From Cellulomonas uda (GTDB lineage: Bacteria > Actinomycetota > Actinomycetes > Actinomycetales > Cellulomonadaceae), in the NCBI RefSeq assembly GCF_006538705.1, contig NZ_BJLP01000005.1:27779-91778 (forward strand): DNA of 64,000 nucleotides. Reading direction: 5' to 3'. How positions within the stretch are numbered: position 1 is the first letter of the stretch; the number at the start of each line of letters is the position of its first letter. The notes beneath the pieces were generated by a model, which saw only the letters and a program-made list of their open reading frames with translations, had not been told where the DNA came from and searched no databases. The position numbers and the translations under genes were made by a program. Positions 22,678 to 31,643 of the stretch are shown here, piece after piece.

Positions 22678-24072
22678 TCAGTCGCGGCCGAGCAGGATGC
22701 GCGCCTCGGCCACGAGCAGGATCGACCCCGTCACGAGCACCGCGGCGCCGCGCTCGACCTCCGACTCGGCGCGCTCGACCGCGAGCGCCACCGCGTCGTC
22801 GAGGCGTTCGACCACGTGGACACGGTCCTCGCCGAACACGTCGACCGCGATCTCGGCGAGCTCGTCCGCGGGCATCGCGCGCGACGTGCCGGCCTGCGTG
22901 ACCACCACCTCGGCGAGCTCCGGCTCGAGCACCGACAGGATGGCCTCGGGGTCCTTGTCGGCCATGACACCGACGACTCCGACCACCCGCTGGAACGCGA
23001 ACGCCTCGTCGAGCGAGGAGACGAGCGCCAGGGCGCCCGCCGGGTTGTGCGCGCCGTCGACCAGCACCGTGGGGCTGGACCGGACCACCTCGAGGCGCCC
23101 GGGCGACGTCGCGTCCGCGAACGCGGCGCCGACGACGTCCCCGTCGAGCGCTCCCCCGCCGGTCAGCAGCGCCTCCGTCGCGACGAGCGCGAGGAGCGCG
23201 TTGTGCGCCTGGAACTCGCCGTGCAGCGGCAGGAACACGTCGGCGTACACCCCGCCCAACCCGCGCAGCGTGAGCATCTGCCCGCCCACGGCGACCTGCC
23301 GCTCGACGACCGCGATGTCGACGCCCTCGCGCACGACGCGCGCGCCCCGCTCCGCCGCCACCGCGAGCACGACGCCCTCGACCTGTTCGTCCTGCTCCGC
23401 GAGCACGAGGGTGGCGCCGTCCTTGACGATGCCCGCCTTGACCTCGGCGATCTCGACGAGCGTGTCGCCGAGCCACCGCTCGTGGTCCATCCCGACGGGA
23501 GTGATGACCGCGACCTCGCCGTCCGCGACGTTCGTCGCGTCCCACGAGCCGCCCATGCCGACCTCGACGACCGCGACGTCGACCGGGGCGTCCGCGAAGG
23601 CCGCGAACGCCATGACCACGAACACCTCGAAGAACGACAGCTGCGGCTCGCCGCGCTCGGCCGAGCGCGCGTCGACCATCTCGACGTACGGGAGCACGTC
23701 GCGGTACGTCGCGACGAACGTCTCGTCGTCGATCGGCTCGCCGTCCACGGCGATGCGCTCGTTGACGCGCGTGAGGTGCGGGCTCGTGAACCGCCCGGTG
23801 CGCAGCCCGTGCTCGCGCAGCAGCCGCTCGACCATGCGGCTCGTCGACGTCTTGCCGTTGGTCCCCGTGAGGTGCACGACGCGGTAGGCGCGCTGCGGGT
23901 CGCCCAGCAGCTCGCACACCTCCTGCACGCGGCGGAACGACGGGTCGAGCTCGTGCTCGGGCGTGCGGCGCAGGATCTCGCGGTAGACCGCGTCGGCCTC
24001 CTCGCGCGCGGCGCGCGCCCGCTCGGCGGCGCGGCCGTCGGCCTCGCGACGAGCGCGGTCGGCGGCGCTCAT
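22678..24072 (-). CDS. folC: Bifunctional dihydrofolate/folylpolyglutamate synthase
   Basis: Joins glutamate to dihydropteroate and adds further glutamates to folates. The 464-residue protein has the Mur-ligase P-loop VVHLTGTNGKTSTSRMVERL (66-85), the SPHLTRVNERI loop, VEVGMGGSWDATNV and the C-terminal LVDGAHNPAGALAL. Length is normal. A charged Arg/Ala-rich N-terminal helix of about 25 residues precedes the domain. In actinobacteria it is normally followed by DUF4233 and ndk; here dhaKLM and the MFS/TetR pair come between. Confidence 0.96.
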   Translation of the reverse strand: MSAADRARREADGRAAERARAAREEADAVYREILRRTPEHELDPSFRRVQEVCELLGDPQRAYRVVHLTGTNGKTSTSRMVERLLREHGLRTGRFTSPHLTRVNERIAVDGEPIDDETFVATYRDVLPYVEMVDARSAERGEPQLSFFEVFVVMAFAAFADAPVDVAVVEVGMGGSWDATNVADGEVAVITPVGMDHERWLGDTLVEIAEVKAGIVKDGATLVLAEQDEQVEGVVLAVAAERGARVVREGVDIAVVERQVAVGGQMLTLRGLGGVYADVFLPLHGEFQAHNALLALVATEALLTGGGALDGDVVGAAFADATSPGRLEVVRSSPTVLVDGAHNPAGALALVSSLDEAFAFQRVVGVVGVMADKDPEAILSVLEPELAEVVVTQAGTSRAMPADELAEIAVDVFGEDRVHVVERLDDAVALAVERAESEVERGAAVLVTGSILLVAEARILLGRD

Positions 24073-24202
24073 CGGACCGCCCCGGGGACGTGGCGGACGA
24101 CGAGGGCGGCGCGAGAGGTCATGCGGCCATTGTGCCGTGCGGGCCGCCGCCGTCGTCCGTCCGGCCGTTCCGGGCGCGGCACGCAGCGGCTACGGTCGGC
24201 GG

Positions 24203-25294
24203 ATGACCTTCGACCCCCGCGCGTCGGCCCACCGCGTGCGCCGCGCCCGCGCCGCCGCGCTCGTCGGCGCCCCCGCGCTCGTCGTCGCCACCGCGCTCGT
24301 CGGCGCCGCGGGGCTCGCCGCGCCCGCGTCCGCCGCGACCCCCGGTACGTCCGGCGTGGTGAAGGTGGTCGGCACCGGCACGCCCGCGTCGTGCACGCCC
24401 GCCGCGCTCGCGTACGCCGTGAAGTCGGGTGGGACCGTGCGGTTCGACTGTGGGCCGAAGAACGTCACGATCGCCCTGGACCGCACGCTGTTCGTGTGCA
24501 ACACCACGACGTGCCGGCACCCCTGGCAGGACCCGAAGGCGAAGGTCGTCCAGCAGCTCGTGCTCGACGGGGGCGGCAAGGTCACGCTGTCCGGGCAGGG
24601 CGCGCGCGGGATCCTGTACGCCAACACGTGCGAGGAGTCGTTCGGCTGGATCGACAGCCGCTGCGACACGCAGACCACGCCGTACGTGCTGGTCAAGGAC
24701 ATCACGTTCACGCGCGGCGACGCGAGCCGCACGCCCGCGGGCAAGGCGTCCGTGGGAGGCGGGGGTGGCGGCGGCGCGATCGCGATGCGCGGTGGGCGGC
24801 TCACCGTGCAGCGCGCGACGTTCCGCGAGAACCGCTGCGTGCAGCAGCACCCCGACGCGGGTGGTGGCGCGATCCGCGTCGTCGGCCAGAAGGAGTCCGC
24901 GCGGGTCCTCGAGTCGACGTTCACGGACAACGCGTGCGCGAACGGCGGCGCCGTGTCGTCGCTGCAGGCCCCGCTCCTGATCCGCGACTCGACGTTCACG
25001 GGCAACACCGCGACCGGCTCGGGCGCGTCCAGCGGGCAGGGCGGCAACGGCGGCGCGGTGTACTTCGACGGCACGCGGCAGTCGGTGACGATCGAGCGCT
25101 CCACGATCCAGCGGAACGTCGCGCCCGAGGGCGGTCCCGGCGTGTTCTACGTGAGCAACGACCGCACGGGCACGCTCACGATCACCGACTCGACCGTCAC
25201 CAAGAACACCGGCGCCCGGTTCTGGACGCACAAGTTCCGCAGCATCTTCTACCTGGGCAAGGCGTTCGTCCGCTCGGGCTCGACGATCGACTGA
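24203..25294 (+). CDS. Secreted right-handed beta-helix repeat protein
   Basis: A 363-residue exported protein with a signal peptide (basic start, hydrophobic core ALVGAPALVVATALVGAAG, cleavage near PASAATPG) and a repeated beta-helix: LVLDGGGKVTLSG, ATFRENRCVQ, GGAIRVV, STFTDNACANGGAVSS, STFTGNTATG, STIQRNVAPEGG, STVTKNTGA. This is the fold of pectin-active and adhesin-like proteins, but no catalytic residues can be identified. Cys residues occur in pairs and may form disulphides. TACGGT lies 6 nt before the ATG, suggesting a leaderless mRNA. Function unknown; a role at the cell surface or on plant polysaccharide is possible. Confidence 0.8.
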   Translation: MTFDPRASAHRVRRARAAALVGAPALVVATALVGAAGLAAPASAATPGTSGVVKVVGTGTPASCTPAALAYAVKSGGTVRFDCGPKNVTIALDRTLFVCNTTTCRHPWQDPKAKVVQQLVLDGGGKVTLSGQGARGILYANTCEESFGWIDSRCDTQTTPYVLVKDITFTRGDASRTPAGKASVGGGGGGGAIAMRGGRLTVQRATFRENRCVQQHPDAGGGAIRVVGQKESARVLESTFTDNACANGGAVSSLQAPLLIRDSTFTGNTATGSGASSGQGGNGGAVYFDGTRQSVTIERSTIQRNVAPEGGPGVFYVSNDRTGTLTITDSTVTKNTGARFWTHKFRSIFYLGKAFVRSGSTID

Positions 25295-25298
25295 GACG

Positions 25299-25338
25299 CG
25301 ACGACGGCGCGGGCCTCGTGGGCACCGCGCCGTCGTCG
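25299..25338. terminator. Bidirectional terminator between the beta-helix gene and ileS
   Basis: Positions 25299-25312 pair perfectly (14 bp) with 25325-25338 around a 12-nt loop, between two convergent genes. Confidence 0.85.
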
Positions 25339-25342
25339 GGTG

Positions 25343-28300
25343 TCAGACCGGGCGCTTCGCGACCGCGACGTCGAGCGCCGCCCCGGCCGTCACCGTCAGC
25401 TCGACCGCGAGCGTCTCGTCCGCCACGAAGTCGCGGTGCGCCTCGACGTCCGCGACGTGCTCCGCCGGGACCGTGAGCGACAGCGCGATCCGGTCCGCGA
25501 CGTGCAGCCCGGCCGCCTTGCGGGCGTCCTGCACGGCACGCACCACGTCGCGCGCGTAGCCCTCGGCGCGCAGCGCGTCGTCGAGCGCGATGTCGAGCAC
25601 GACGAACCCGCGCTCGGGCAGCACGGCGGCCGCGACCTCGTCGCCCTCCTCGTCCCGCACCGCGGCGACGAGCTTGTACTCCGTCTCGAGCAGCGGCACG
25701 TCCCCCTCGGGCGTCCGCACGACGACACCGTCGGCCGTCTGCTCCCAGTCCCCCGCCTTCGCCGCGCGGATGACGCCCTGCACGGCCTTGCCGAGGCGCG
25801 GGCCGGCCGCGCGCGCGTTGACGTCGAGCCGCGTCCAGACACCGAACTCGGAGGCCGCCGCGTCGTCGACCGAGTGCACGGCGACGCTCTTGACGTTCAC
25901 CTCGGACGCGATGAGGTCGGTGAACGGCAGCGCGAGGCGCGGGAACGGGATCGCGACGCGCAGCTCGCGCAGCGGCTGACGCACGCGCAGGCCGCTCGCC
26001 TTGCGCAGCCCGAGCGTGGTCGACACGATCTCGCGCACCCGGTCCATGGCGGCGACGAGCTCCGCGTCCGTGAACTCCGCGCCGGTCGCGGCCGAGTCGT
26101 CCGTGACGGTCGACGCGCCGGGGCCCGGGTTCGTGACGATCGCGGCGGGCGTCGGCCAGTCGGTCAGGTGCACGCTGCGCCCACCCGTCAGACCGCGCCA
26201 GATCTCCTCCGTGACCAGCGGCGCGAGCGGGGCCATGACGCGCGTGAGCGTCTCGAGCGCGGTGTACAGCGTGTCGAACGCCGCGACGTCCTCGTCCCAG
26301 AACCGCTGCCGCTGCGTGCGCACGTACCAGTTGGTCAGCACGTCGAGGTGCTGGCGCACCGCCTCGCACGCCCCCGGCGGGTCGTACGCGTCGAGCCGCT
26401 CGGTGACCGTCACGACGAGCTCGCGCGTGCGCGCCAGCAGGTCACGGTCCGCGGTGCTCAGCGACGCGGTGCTCTGCGCGTCGACGAGCCGCGCCGTCAG
26501 CCCGGCGCCGCCGTTCGCGGCGCCCGCGTACAGCGTGAAGAAGTAGTACGTGCTCCACAGCGGCAGCAGCACCTGGCGCACGCCGTCGCGGATGCCCTCC
26601 TCCGCGACGATGAGGTTCCCGCCGCGCAGGATCGTGCTCGACATGAGCGACCAGCGCACCGCGTCGGAGCCGTAGACGTCCCACATCTCGACCGGGTCCG
26701 GGAAGTTGCGCAGCGACTTCGACGCCTTGCGGCCGTCGTCGCCGAGCACGATCCCGTGGCACATGACGTTGCGGAACGACGGCCGGTCGAAGATCGCCGT
26801 GGCGAGCACGTGCAGCGTGTAGAACCAGCCGCGGGTCTGCCCGATGTACTCGACGATGAAGTCGCCCGGGTAGTGGTGCTCGAACCACTCGCGGTTCTCG
26901 AACGGGTAGTGCACCTGCGCGAACGGCATCGAGCCCGAGTCGAACCACACGTCCAGCACGTCGGGGATGCGACGCATGGTCGAGGCGCCCGTCGGGTCGT
27001 CCGGGTTCGGGCGCGTCAGCTCGTCGATGTACGGGCGGTGCAGGTCGGGCTCGCCCTGCTCGTTGGTGGGCACGCGGCCGAAGTCGCGCTCGAGCTCCGC
27101 GAGCGAGCCGTACGCGTCCACGCGCGGGTACGTCGGGTCGTCCGAGACCCACACCGGGATCGGCGTCCCCCAGTACCGGTTGCGGCTGATCGACCAGTCG
27201 CGCGCACCCGCGAGCCACTTGCCGAACTGGCCGTCCTTGATGTGCTCGGGGGTCCAGGAGATCTCCTGGTTGAGCTCGACCATCCGGTCACGGAAGTCCG
27301 TGACCCGCACGAACCACGACGAGACCGCCTTGTAGATCAGCGGGTTCCGGCAGCGCCAGCAGTGCGGGTAGGAGTGCTCGTACGTCTCGTGCCGCACGAC
27401 GAGCGCGCGCTGCTGCTCCGCGACGCGCGCGAGGGGACCCGTGCCCGCCTTGAGGTCCGCGATGATCGGCTTGTTCGCGTCGAACACCTGCTGACCCGCG
27501 TAGTCGCCGACCAGCGCGGTGAACCGGCCGCCGTCGTCGACCGGCACGACCGCGGCGATGCCCGCCGCGTCGCACGCCGCCATGTCGTCCTCGCCGAACG
27601 CGGGCGCGAGGTGCACCAGGCCCGAGCCGTCCTCGGTCGTCACGAAGTCCGCGACCAGCACCTGGTGCGCGTTCTCGTGGCCGACGAAGTAGTCGAACGG
27701 CGGCGTGTAGCGCCGGCCCGCGAGGTCGCGGCCCAGGGTCGTGGCGACCACGGTGGCCTCGCCGAGCTCGCGCGCGTACGCGGCGAGGCGGGGGGCCGCG
27801 AGCAGCACGCGCTCGCCGGGGTGCGCCTGGCCGAACGGCGAGTCCGGCGCGGGCTCGACCGTCACGTACTCCACGTCCGGACCGACCGCGACCGCCAGGT
27901 TGCTCGGCAGCGTCCACGGCGTCGTCGTCCAGATCAGCGCGAGCTCACCGGTCTCGAGCCGCACGCCCACGGTGAGCGCCGGGTCCTGCCGGCTCGCGTA
28001 CACGTCGTCGTCCATGCGCAGCTCGTGGTTCGACAGCGGCGTCTCGTCGACCCAGCAGTACGGCAGGACGCGGTAGCCCTCGTACGCCAGCCCCTTGTCG
28101 AACAGCTGCTTGAAGCCCCAGATCACGGACTCCATGAACGACACGTCGAGCGTCTTGTAGTCGTTGTCGAAGTCCACCCACCGGGCCTGCCGCGTCACGT
28201 ACTCGCGCCACTCCTGGGTGTACTTCAGCACCGACTCACGGCACGCCGCGTTGAACGCCGCGATGCCCATCTCCTCGATCTGGGCCTTGTCCTTGATGCC

Positions 28301-28639
28301 CAGGAGGCGCTGCGCCTCGAGCTCCGCAGGCAGCCCGTGCGTGTCCCAGCCGAACCGGCGCTCCACGCGGCGGCCCCGCATGGTCTGGTAGCGCGGCACG
28401 ACGTCCTTCGCGTACCCCGTCAGCAGGTGCCCGTAGTGCGGCAGGCCGTTGGCGAACGGCGGACCGTCGTAGAAGACGAACTCGTTGCTGCCGTCCTCGC
28501 CCGCGTCCCGCTGGTCGATCGAGGCCTGGAACGTGCCGTCGGCCGCCCAGTGCGCGAGCACCTCGCGCTCGAGCGCGGGCAGGTCGGGCGAGGGCGCGAC
28601 GGGCTCGTCGCGGTGCAACGGGTAGTGACGATCGGTCAC
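25343..28639 (-). CDS. ileS: Isoleucine-tRNA ligase, eukaryote-like type
   Basis: Charges tRNA-Ile and edits misactivated valine. The 1098-residue protein has the HIGH-equivalent [15 protein letters not shown], the KMSKS-equivalent [14 protein letters not shown] and an editing domain with the TTPWTLPSN motif. This sequence style and length match the IleS2/eukaryotic type, which in studied cases is not sensitive to mupirocin. The GTG at 28639 has AGGAGA about 8 nt upstream. Expression is probably controlled by the T-box leader at 28722-28918. Confidence 0.96.
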   Translation of the reverse strand: MTDRHYPLHRDEPVAPSPDLPALEREVLAHWAADGTFQASIDQRDAGEDGSNEFVFYDGPPFANGLPHYGHLLTGYAKDVVPRYQTMRGRRVERRFGWDTHGLPAELEAQRLLGIKDKAQIEEMGIAAFNAACRESVLKYTQEWREYVTRQARWVDFDNDYKTLDVSFMESVIWGFKQLFDKGLAYEGYRVLPYCWVDETPLSNHELRMDDDVYASRQDPALTVGVRLETGELALIWTTTPWTLPSNLAVAVGPDVEYVTVEPAPDSPFGQAHPGERVLLAAPRLAAYARELGEATVVATTLGRDLAGRRYTPPFDYFVGHENAHQVLVADFVTTEDGSGLVHLAPAFGEDDMAACDAAGIAAVVPVDDGGRFTALVGDYAGQQVFDANKPIIADLKAGTGPLARVAEQQRALVVRHETYEHSYPHCWRCRNPLIYKAVSSWFVRVTDFRDRMVELNQEISWTPEHIKDGQFGKWLAGARDWSISRNRYWGTPIPVWVSDDPTYPRVDAYGSLAELERDFGRVPTNEQGEPDLHRPYIDELTRPNPDDPTGASTMRRIPDVLDVWFDSGSMPFAQVHYPFENREWFEHHYPGDFIVEYIGQTRGWFYTLHVLATAIFDRPSFRNVMCHGIVLGDDGRKASKSLRNFPDPVEMWDVYGSDAVRWSLMSSTILRGGNLIVAEEGIRDGVRQVLLPLWSTYYFFTLYAGAANGGAGLTARLVDAQSTASLSTADRDLLARTRELVVTVTERLDAYDPPGACEAVRQHLDVLTNWYVRTQRQRFWDEDVAAFDTLYTALETLTRVMAPLAPLVTEEIWRGLTGGRSVHLTDWPTPAAIVTNPGPGASTVTDDSAATGAEFTDAELVAAMDRVREIVSTTLGLRKASGLRVRQPLRELRVAIPFPRLALPFTDLIASEVNVKSVAVHSVDDAAASEFGVWTRLDVNARAAGPRLGKAVQGVIRAAKAGDWEQTADGVVVRTPEGDVPLLETEYKLVAAVRDEEGDEVAAAVLPERGFVVLDIALDDALRAEGYARDVVRAVQDARKAAGLHVADRIALSLTVPAEHVADVEAHRDFVADETLAVELTVTAGAALDVAVAKRPV

Positions 28640-28721
28640 CGGGGCGTCTCCTGTGGTCGGCACGTGCTGGTTCGGCAGGTGCGTGCGTCGCGTCGGCTGC
28701 GAGGACGATCGCCCGGACCGG

Positions 28722-28918
28722 CCGGACCACCGCGGTACCACCTCACTTGCCGGCTCGTCGTCCTCGCCGGCCTGAGCCCGGCGGCGACGGCGCGTCGACC
28801 ACTCGTGACGGCTGTGACGGGCCTACCCGTCCGGTTCTAGTGAGGCCGCCGCGCGAGCGTGGCGACCCGTTCTTCCGGAGGCTCCCCGGTGATGGCCGGA
28901 TCGGTGCCTGTCCGCCCA
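28722..28918 (-). promoter_or_regulatory. T-box riboswitch in the ileS leader (actinobacterial, Ile specifier)
   Basis: The T-box sequence GTGAGGTGGTACCGCGG lies at 28732-28747 on the minus strand. Upstream, the conserved Stem I region contains the ATC (Ile) specifier at 28891-28893, within CCATCACCGGGGAGCC, followed by the CTAGAACCGGACGGG block (28828-28842). These blocks match the known actinobacterial ileS T-box, which regulates translation: uncharged tRNA-Ile frees the ribosome-binding site. A -10-like TACCCT is at 28918-28923. This fills most of the 323-bp gap before ileS. Confidence 0.88.
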
Positions 28919-28962
28919 GGGTAGCCCAGGGCCGCACACGGCCGTACGGCATAGTCCTGCGC

Positions 28963-29718
28963 GTGACCATGCACGTGACCACGCACGCGACCCTGCCGAC
29001 CACCCTGCCGACCACCCTGCCGACCACGACGCCGACCGCGACGCCGACCACGACCGACCCGTCGGCCGCGCCCGTGGTGCTGCTCGACCTCGACGGGACG
29101 CTCAGCGAGTCGGCGCCCGGCATCACCGGGAGCGTCGCCGCCGCGTACGGCTCGCTCGGGCTGCCGGTGCCCTCGGCGGCGGCGCTGCGCTCGTTCGTCG
29201 GACCGCCCCTGCAGGACAGCCTGCGCGCGCACGGCGTGCCCGAGGACCTGGTCCCGGCCGCGCTCGCCGCGTACCGCGCGCACTACGACGCGGGCGCGCT
29301 GCGCGAGACGCGCGCGTACCCGGGTGTGCTCGACGCGCTGCGGGCGCTGCGCGCGGCGGGCTGCACGCTCCTGGTGGCCACGTCCAAGCCGCAGGTCCGG
29401 GCGGACCCGGTGTGCGCGTACCTCGGGATCGACGCGCTGGTCGACGGTGTGTTCGGCGCCCCGCCGGACGACGTGCCGAGCAGCAAGGCGCTCGTCGTCG
29501 CCGCCGCGCTCGCGAGCGTGCCGGGCCACGGGCCCACGGTCATGGTCGGCGACCGCAGCCACGACGTCGTCGGCGCGCACGCGAACGGCGTGCGGTGCCT
29601 CGGCGTCACCTGGGGCTACGCCGAGCCGGGCGAGCTCGCCGAGGCGGACGCGCTCGTCGACGACACCGACGACCTGCCGCGCGCCGCGCTGGAGCTGCTC
29701 GCCCGCACACCGGCCTGA
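28963..29718 (+). CDS. HAD-superfamily phosphatase (phosphoglycolate phosphatase-like)
   Basis: A 251-residue HAD hydrolase with motif I VVLLDLDGTLSES, motif II LVATSKP, and motif IV VMVGDRSHDVVGA; the cap is the small helical type with RSFVGPPLQDSLR. The substrate is unknown. The first about 30 residues are a Thr/Pro tandem repeat (LPTTLPTTLPTTTPTATPTTT) encoded by a 12-bp repeat, unusual for a cytosolic enzyme. CATAGT lies 7 nt before the GTG start, as in leaderless mRNAs. It is divergent from ileS, convergent with the next gene, and paralogous to the HAD gene at 30858. Confidence 0.88.
   Translation: MTMHVTTHATLPTTLPTTLPTTTPTATPTTTDPSAAPVVLLDLDGTLSESAPGITGSVAAAYGSLGLPVPSAAALRSFVGPPLQDSLRAHGVPEDLVPAALAAYRAHYDAGALRETRAYPGVLDALRALRAAGCTLLVATSKPQVRADPVCAYLGIDALVDGVFGAPPDDVPSSKALVVAAALASVPGHGPTVMVGDRSHDVVGAHANGVRCLGVTWGYAEPGELAEADALVDDTDDLPRAALELLARTPA
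28988..29050 (+). repeat. 12-bp tandem repeat encoding an LPTT/TPT tract
   Basis: Three successive copies of a unit like CTGCCGACCACC are followed by degenerate ACGCCGACC copies. The repeat is in frame and codes for the Thr/Pro N-terminus of the HAD protein, so slippage would change protein length without a frameshift. Confidence 0.75.
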
Positions 29719-29725
29719 CCCGGCG

Positions 29726-30727
29726 TCACTCGAGCGCGGCGGCGAGACCGCCGTCGGGCCCCACGTGCGCACCGAAGTCCGCGAGCGCCGCGACGCGCCG
29801 CGCGCGGGGCGCGTCGCGGTCGAGCGCGGTCGCGGCGGTCGCCGTGAGGTCCTGCAGCGCGCGGACGCACCGCGCGTACGCGAGCCGGTCCTCGTCGATG
29901 TCCACGCGCCCGTAGCCCGTCAGGAACGCGGCCGACTGCTCGACCGTCACGCGCAGCCCCGGCAGCACGCCCCCGAGCACGAACATCAGGTCCTGCTCGG
30001 CGGGTGCCACGCACGCGTGCTCCCAGTCCAGCAGCGCGACGTCCCGCGGCCCCGTCGCGACCACGTGCCCCACGTGGGCGTCCGCGTGGCAGACGACGAG
30101 CGGGACGTCGCGGCCCTGGTCGCGCAGCCGGTGGCCCGTCCGCACCGCGCGGGCGCGCACGGCGGCGATGCGCGGACCCGCCGCACGCCACGTCTCGGCG
30201 GCGGCCCGGGCGGCGGCGTCCCGCTCGCCCCGCAGCGTGCGCGCGACCTCGTCGTCGATCTCGGCGGTGCGCGCGAGCCGCTCCGTCGGGTCGAACGACT
30301 CGCGCGTCAGCCCGGGCACGCTCGTCGGCGCGAGCGCGTGCACCCGCGCGACGAGCCGACCGAACGCGGTCCACTGCGGCGGCGTCAGCGGCACGTCCCG
30401 GCCGGTCGGGCCGTCGAGCCACGGCGTGACGGACAGCCGCCCGCCGTCGTGGTCGGCCGCGGGCGCCCCGCGCCGGGTGAGCAGCGGCGGCGCGAACGTC
30501 GCCGGTGCCGGCAGGAGCTCCTGCGGGCGCTGCGGGAGCGTGCGCGCCAGCGCGAGCGCGACCTGCGCGGCCGCGCTCGTCGTCGACGTCCACCGCACGG
30601 CGTACCGGCTCGGCCCGACCGTCGCACGCCACAGCCGGGCGGTGGCGTGCGTGGTCACCGGTTCGAGGGTCTCGACCTCGAGCCCGAAGTCGTCACGCAC
30701 GCGGTCGCGGACGGCGGTGGTCGTCAC
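29726..30727 (-). CDS. Aminoglycoside phosphotransferase (APH)-fold kinase
   Basis: A 333-residue protein of the APH/choline kinase superfamily, phosphorylating an unknown small molecule. The catalytic loop is LVVCHADAHVGHVV (the usual Asn is His here) and the metal-binding DxD-like site is VALLDWEHACVAP. The N-lobe RLWRATVGPSRYAVRW carries a weak nucleotide-binding region. The GTG at 30727 is 7 nt behind TAGCGT, a leaderless-type promoter. Its 3' end nearly touches the convergent HAD gene (7-bp gap). There is no evidence that it confers drug resistance. Confidence 0.82.
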   Translation of the reverse strand: MTTTAVRDRVRDDFGLEVETLEPVTTHATARLWRATVGPSRYAVRWTSTTSAAAQVALALARTLPQRPQELLPAPATFAPPLLTRRGAPAADHDGGRLSVTPWLDGPTGRDVPLTPPQWTAFGRLVARVHALAPTSVPGLTRESFDPTERLARTAEIDDEVARTLRGERDAAARAAAETWRAAGPRIAAVRARAVRTGHRLRDQGRDVPLVVCHADAHVGHVVATGPRDVALLDWEHACVAPAEQDLMFVLGGVLPGLRVTVEQSAAFLTGYGRVDIDEDRLAYARCVRALQDLTATAATALDRDAPRARRVAALADFGAHVGPDGGLAAALE

Positions 30728-30857
30728 GTGCTGCACGCTAGGCAGCGGGTGTTGCGCCGAGGTTGCCGCCACGTGCCCATCGCGACACATCAGCCTCACG
30801 GCGGGCGGACGGGCCACGGCGGACAGGGCGCCCGCCGAGCGGTGGCAGGATCTGCGG

Positions 30858-31517
30858 GTGACTGCTGCCGTGCTGCTGGACCTCGACGGGACGCTCATCG
30901 ACTCCGGTGACGGGGTGGTCGACTCCCTGCGCGCGGGGTTCCGCGGCGCCGGCCTGGTCCCGCCCGACGACGCGGTGCTGCGCTCGTTCATCGGCCCGCC
31001 CATCCACGACTCCGCGCGGCGCGTGGGCGTCCCGCCCGAGCTGCACGACGCGGTCGTCGCCGGTTACCAGCGCGCGTTCGCCGAGCGCGGGAACCTCATG
31101 GCCCACGTGTTCGACGGGGTGCCGCGGGCGCTGGCCGGGCTGCGGGCCGCCGGGGCGCGGCTCGTCGTCGCGACCGCCAAGCCGCACACGTTCGCGGTCC
31201 CGGTCCTGGAGCACCTGGGCCTGGCTCCCCTGCTGGACGGCGTGTTCGGCGCACCCGACGACGAGAGCGACACCAAGGGCCAGATCATCGCGCGGGCCGT
31301 GGCGTCGCTCGGGCCGGACGTGCGCGCCGTGATGGTGGGCGACCGCGAGCACGACGTCGAGGGCGCCCGGGAGAACAGGCTGCCCTGCGTCGGCGTGCTG
31401 TGGGGCTTCGGCGACCGCGCGGAGCTCGAGGGCGCGGGCGCGCGGGCCGTCGTGGACTCCCCCGCCGCGCTCGTCGCCGCGGCGCTCGGGCTCGTGGGGC
31501 TCAGGCCGACGGCGTGA
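30858..31517 (+). CDS. HAD-superfamily phosphatase, paralogue of the gene at 28963
   Basis: A 219-residue HAD hydrolase: motif I VLLDLDGTLIDSGDG, motif II VVATAKP, motif IV VMVGDREHDVEGA, cap with RSFIGPPIHDSAR. Closest in form to the Gph/PGP-like phosphatases; the substrate is unknown. It shares several blocks with the other HAD protein (DGVFGAP, RSF[VI]GPP) but has no Thr/Pro extension. CAGGAT lies 6 nt before the GTG start. Confidence 0.88.
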   Translation: MTAAVLLDLDGTLIDSGDGVVDSLRAGFRGAGLVPPDDAVLRSFIGPPIHDSARRVGVPPELHDAVVAGYQRAFAERGNLMAHVFDGVPRALAGLRAAGARLVVATAKPHTFAVPVLEHLGLAPLLDGVFGAPDDESDTKGQIIARAVASLGPDVRAVMVGDREHDVEGARENRLPCVGVLWGFGDRAELEGAGARAVVDSPAALVAAALGLVGLRPTA

Positions 31518-31566
31518 CGGGGTCGAGCGCCGGGCGAACCGCTCGGACGCACCTCGACCTCCTCGC

Positions 31567-31597
31567 TTGATCTTGACGCGGCGTCAACTCCTACCGT
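31567..31597 (+). promoter_or_regulatory. MerR-type promoter/operator
   Basis: -35 TTGATC (31567-31572) and -10 TACCGT (31592-31597) are 19 bp apart, the overlong spacing that MerR-family proteins correct. The spacer holds a perfect palindrome, TTGACGC-G-GCGTCAA (31573-31587). It lies 47 bp before the MerR-type gene. Confidence 0.82.
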
Positions 31598-31643
31598 GGA
31601 TCTCGTCCGCACGACAGCACGACGACCGCACGAAGGAGGAGCG

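Noticed and set aside
22678..24072. A second gene overlapping folC on the plus strand
   Set aside because: The frame is long but of antisense composition, and folC has all expected motifs.
29726..30727. Aminoglycoside resistance gene
   Set aside because: The APH fold is shared by many small-molecule kinases, the catalytic loop departs from known resistance enzymes, and nothing nearby suggests a resistance cassette.
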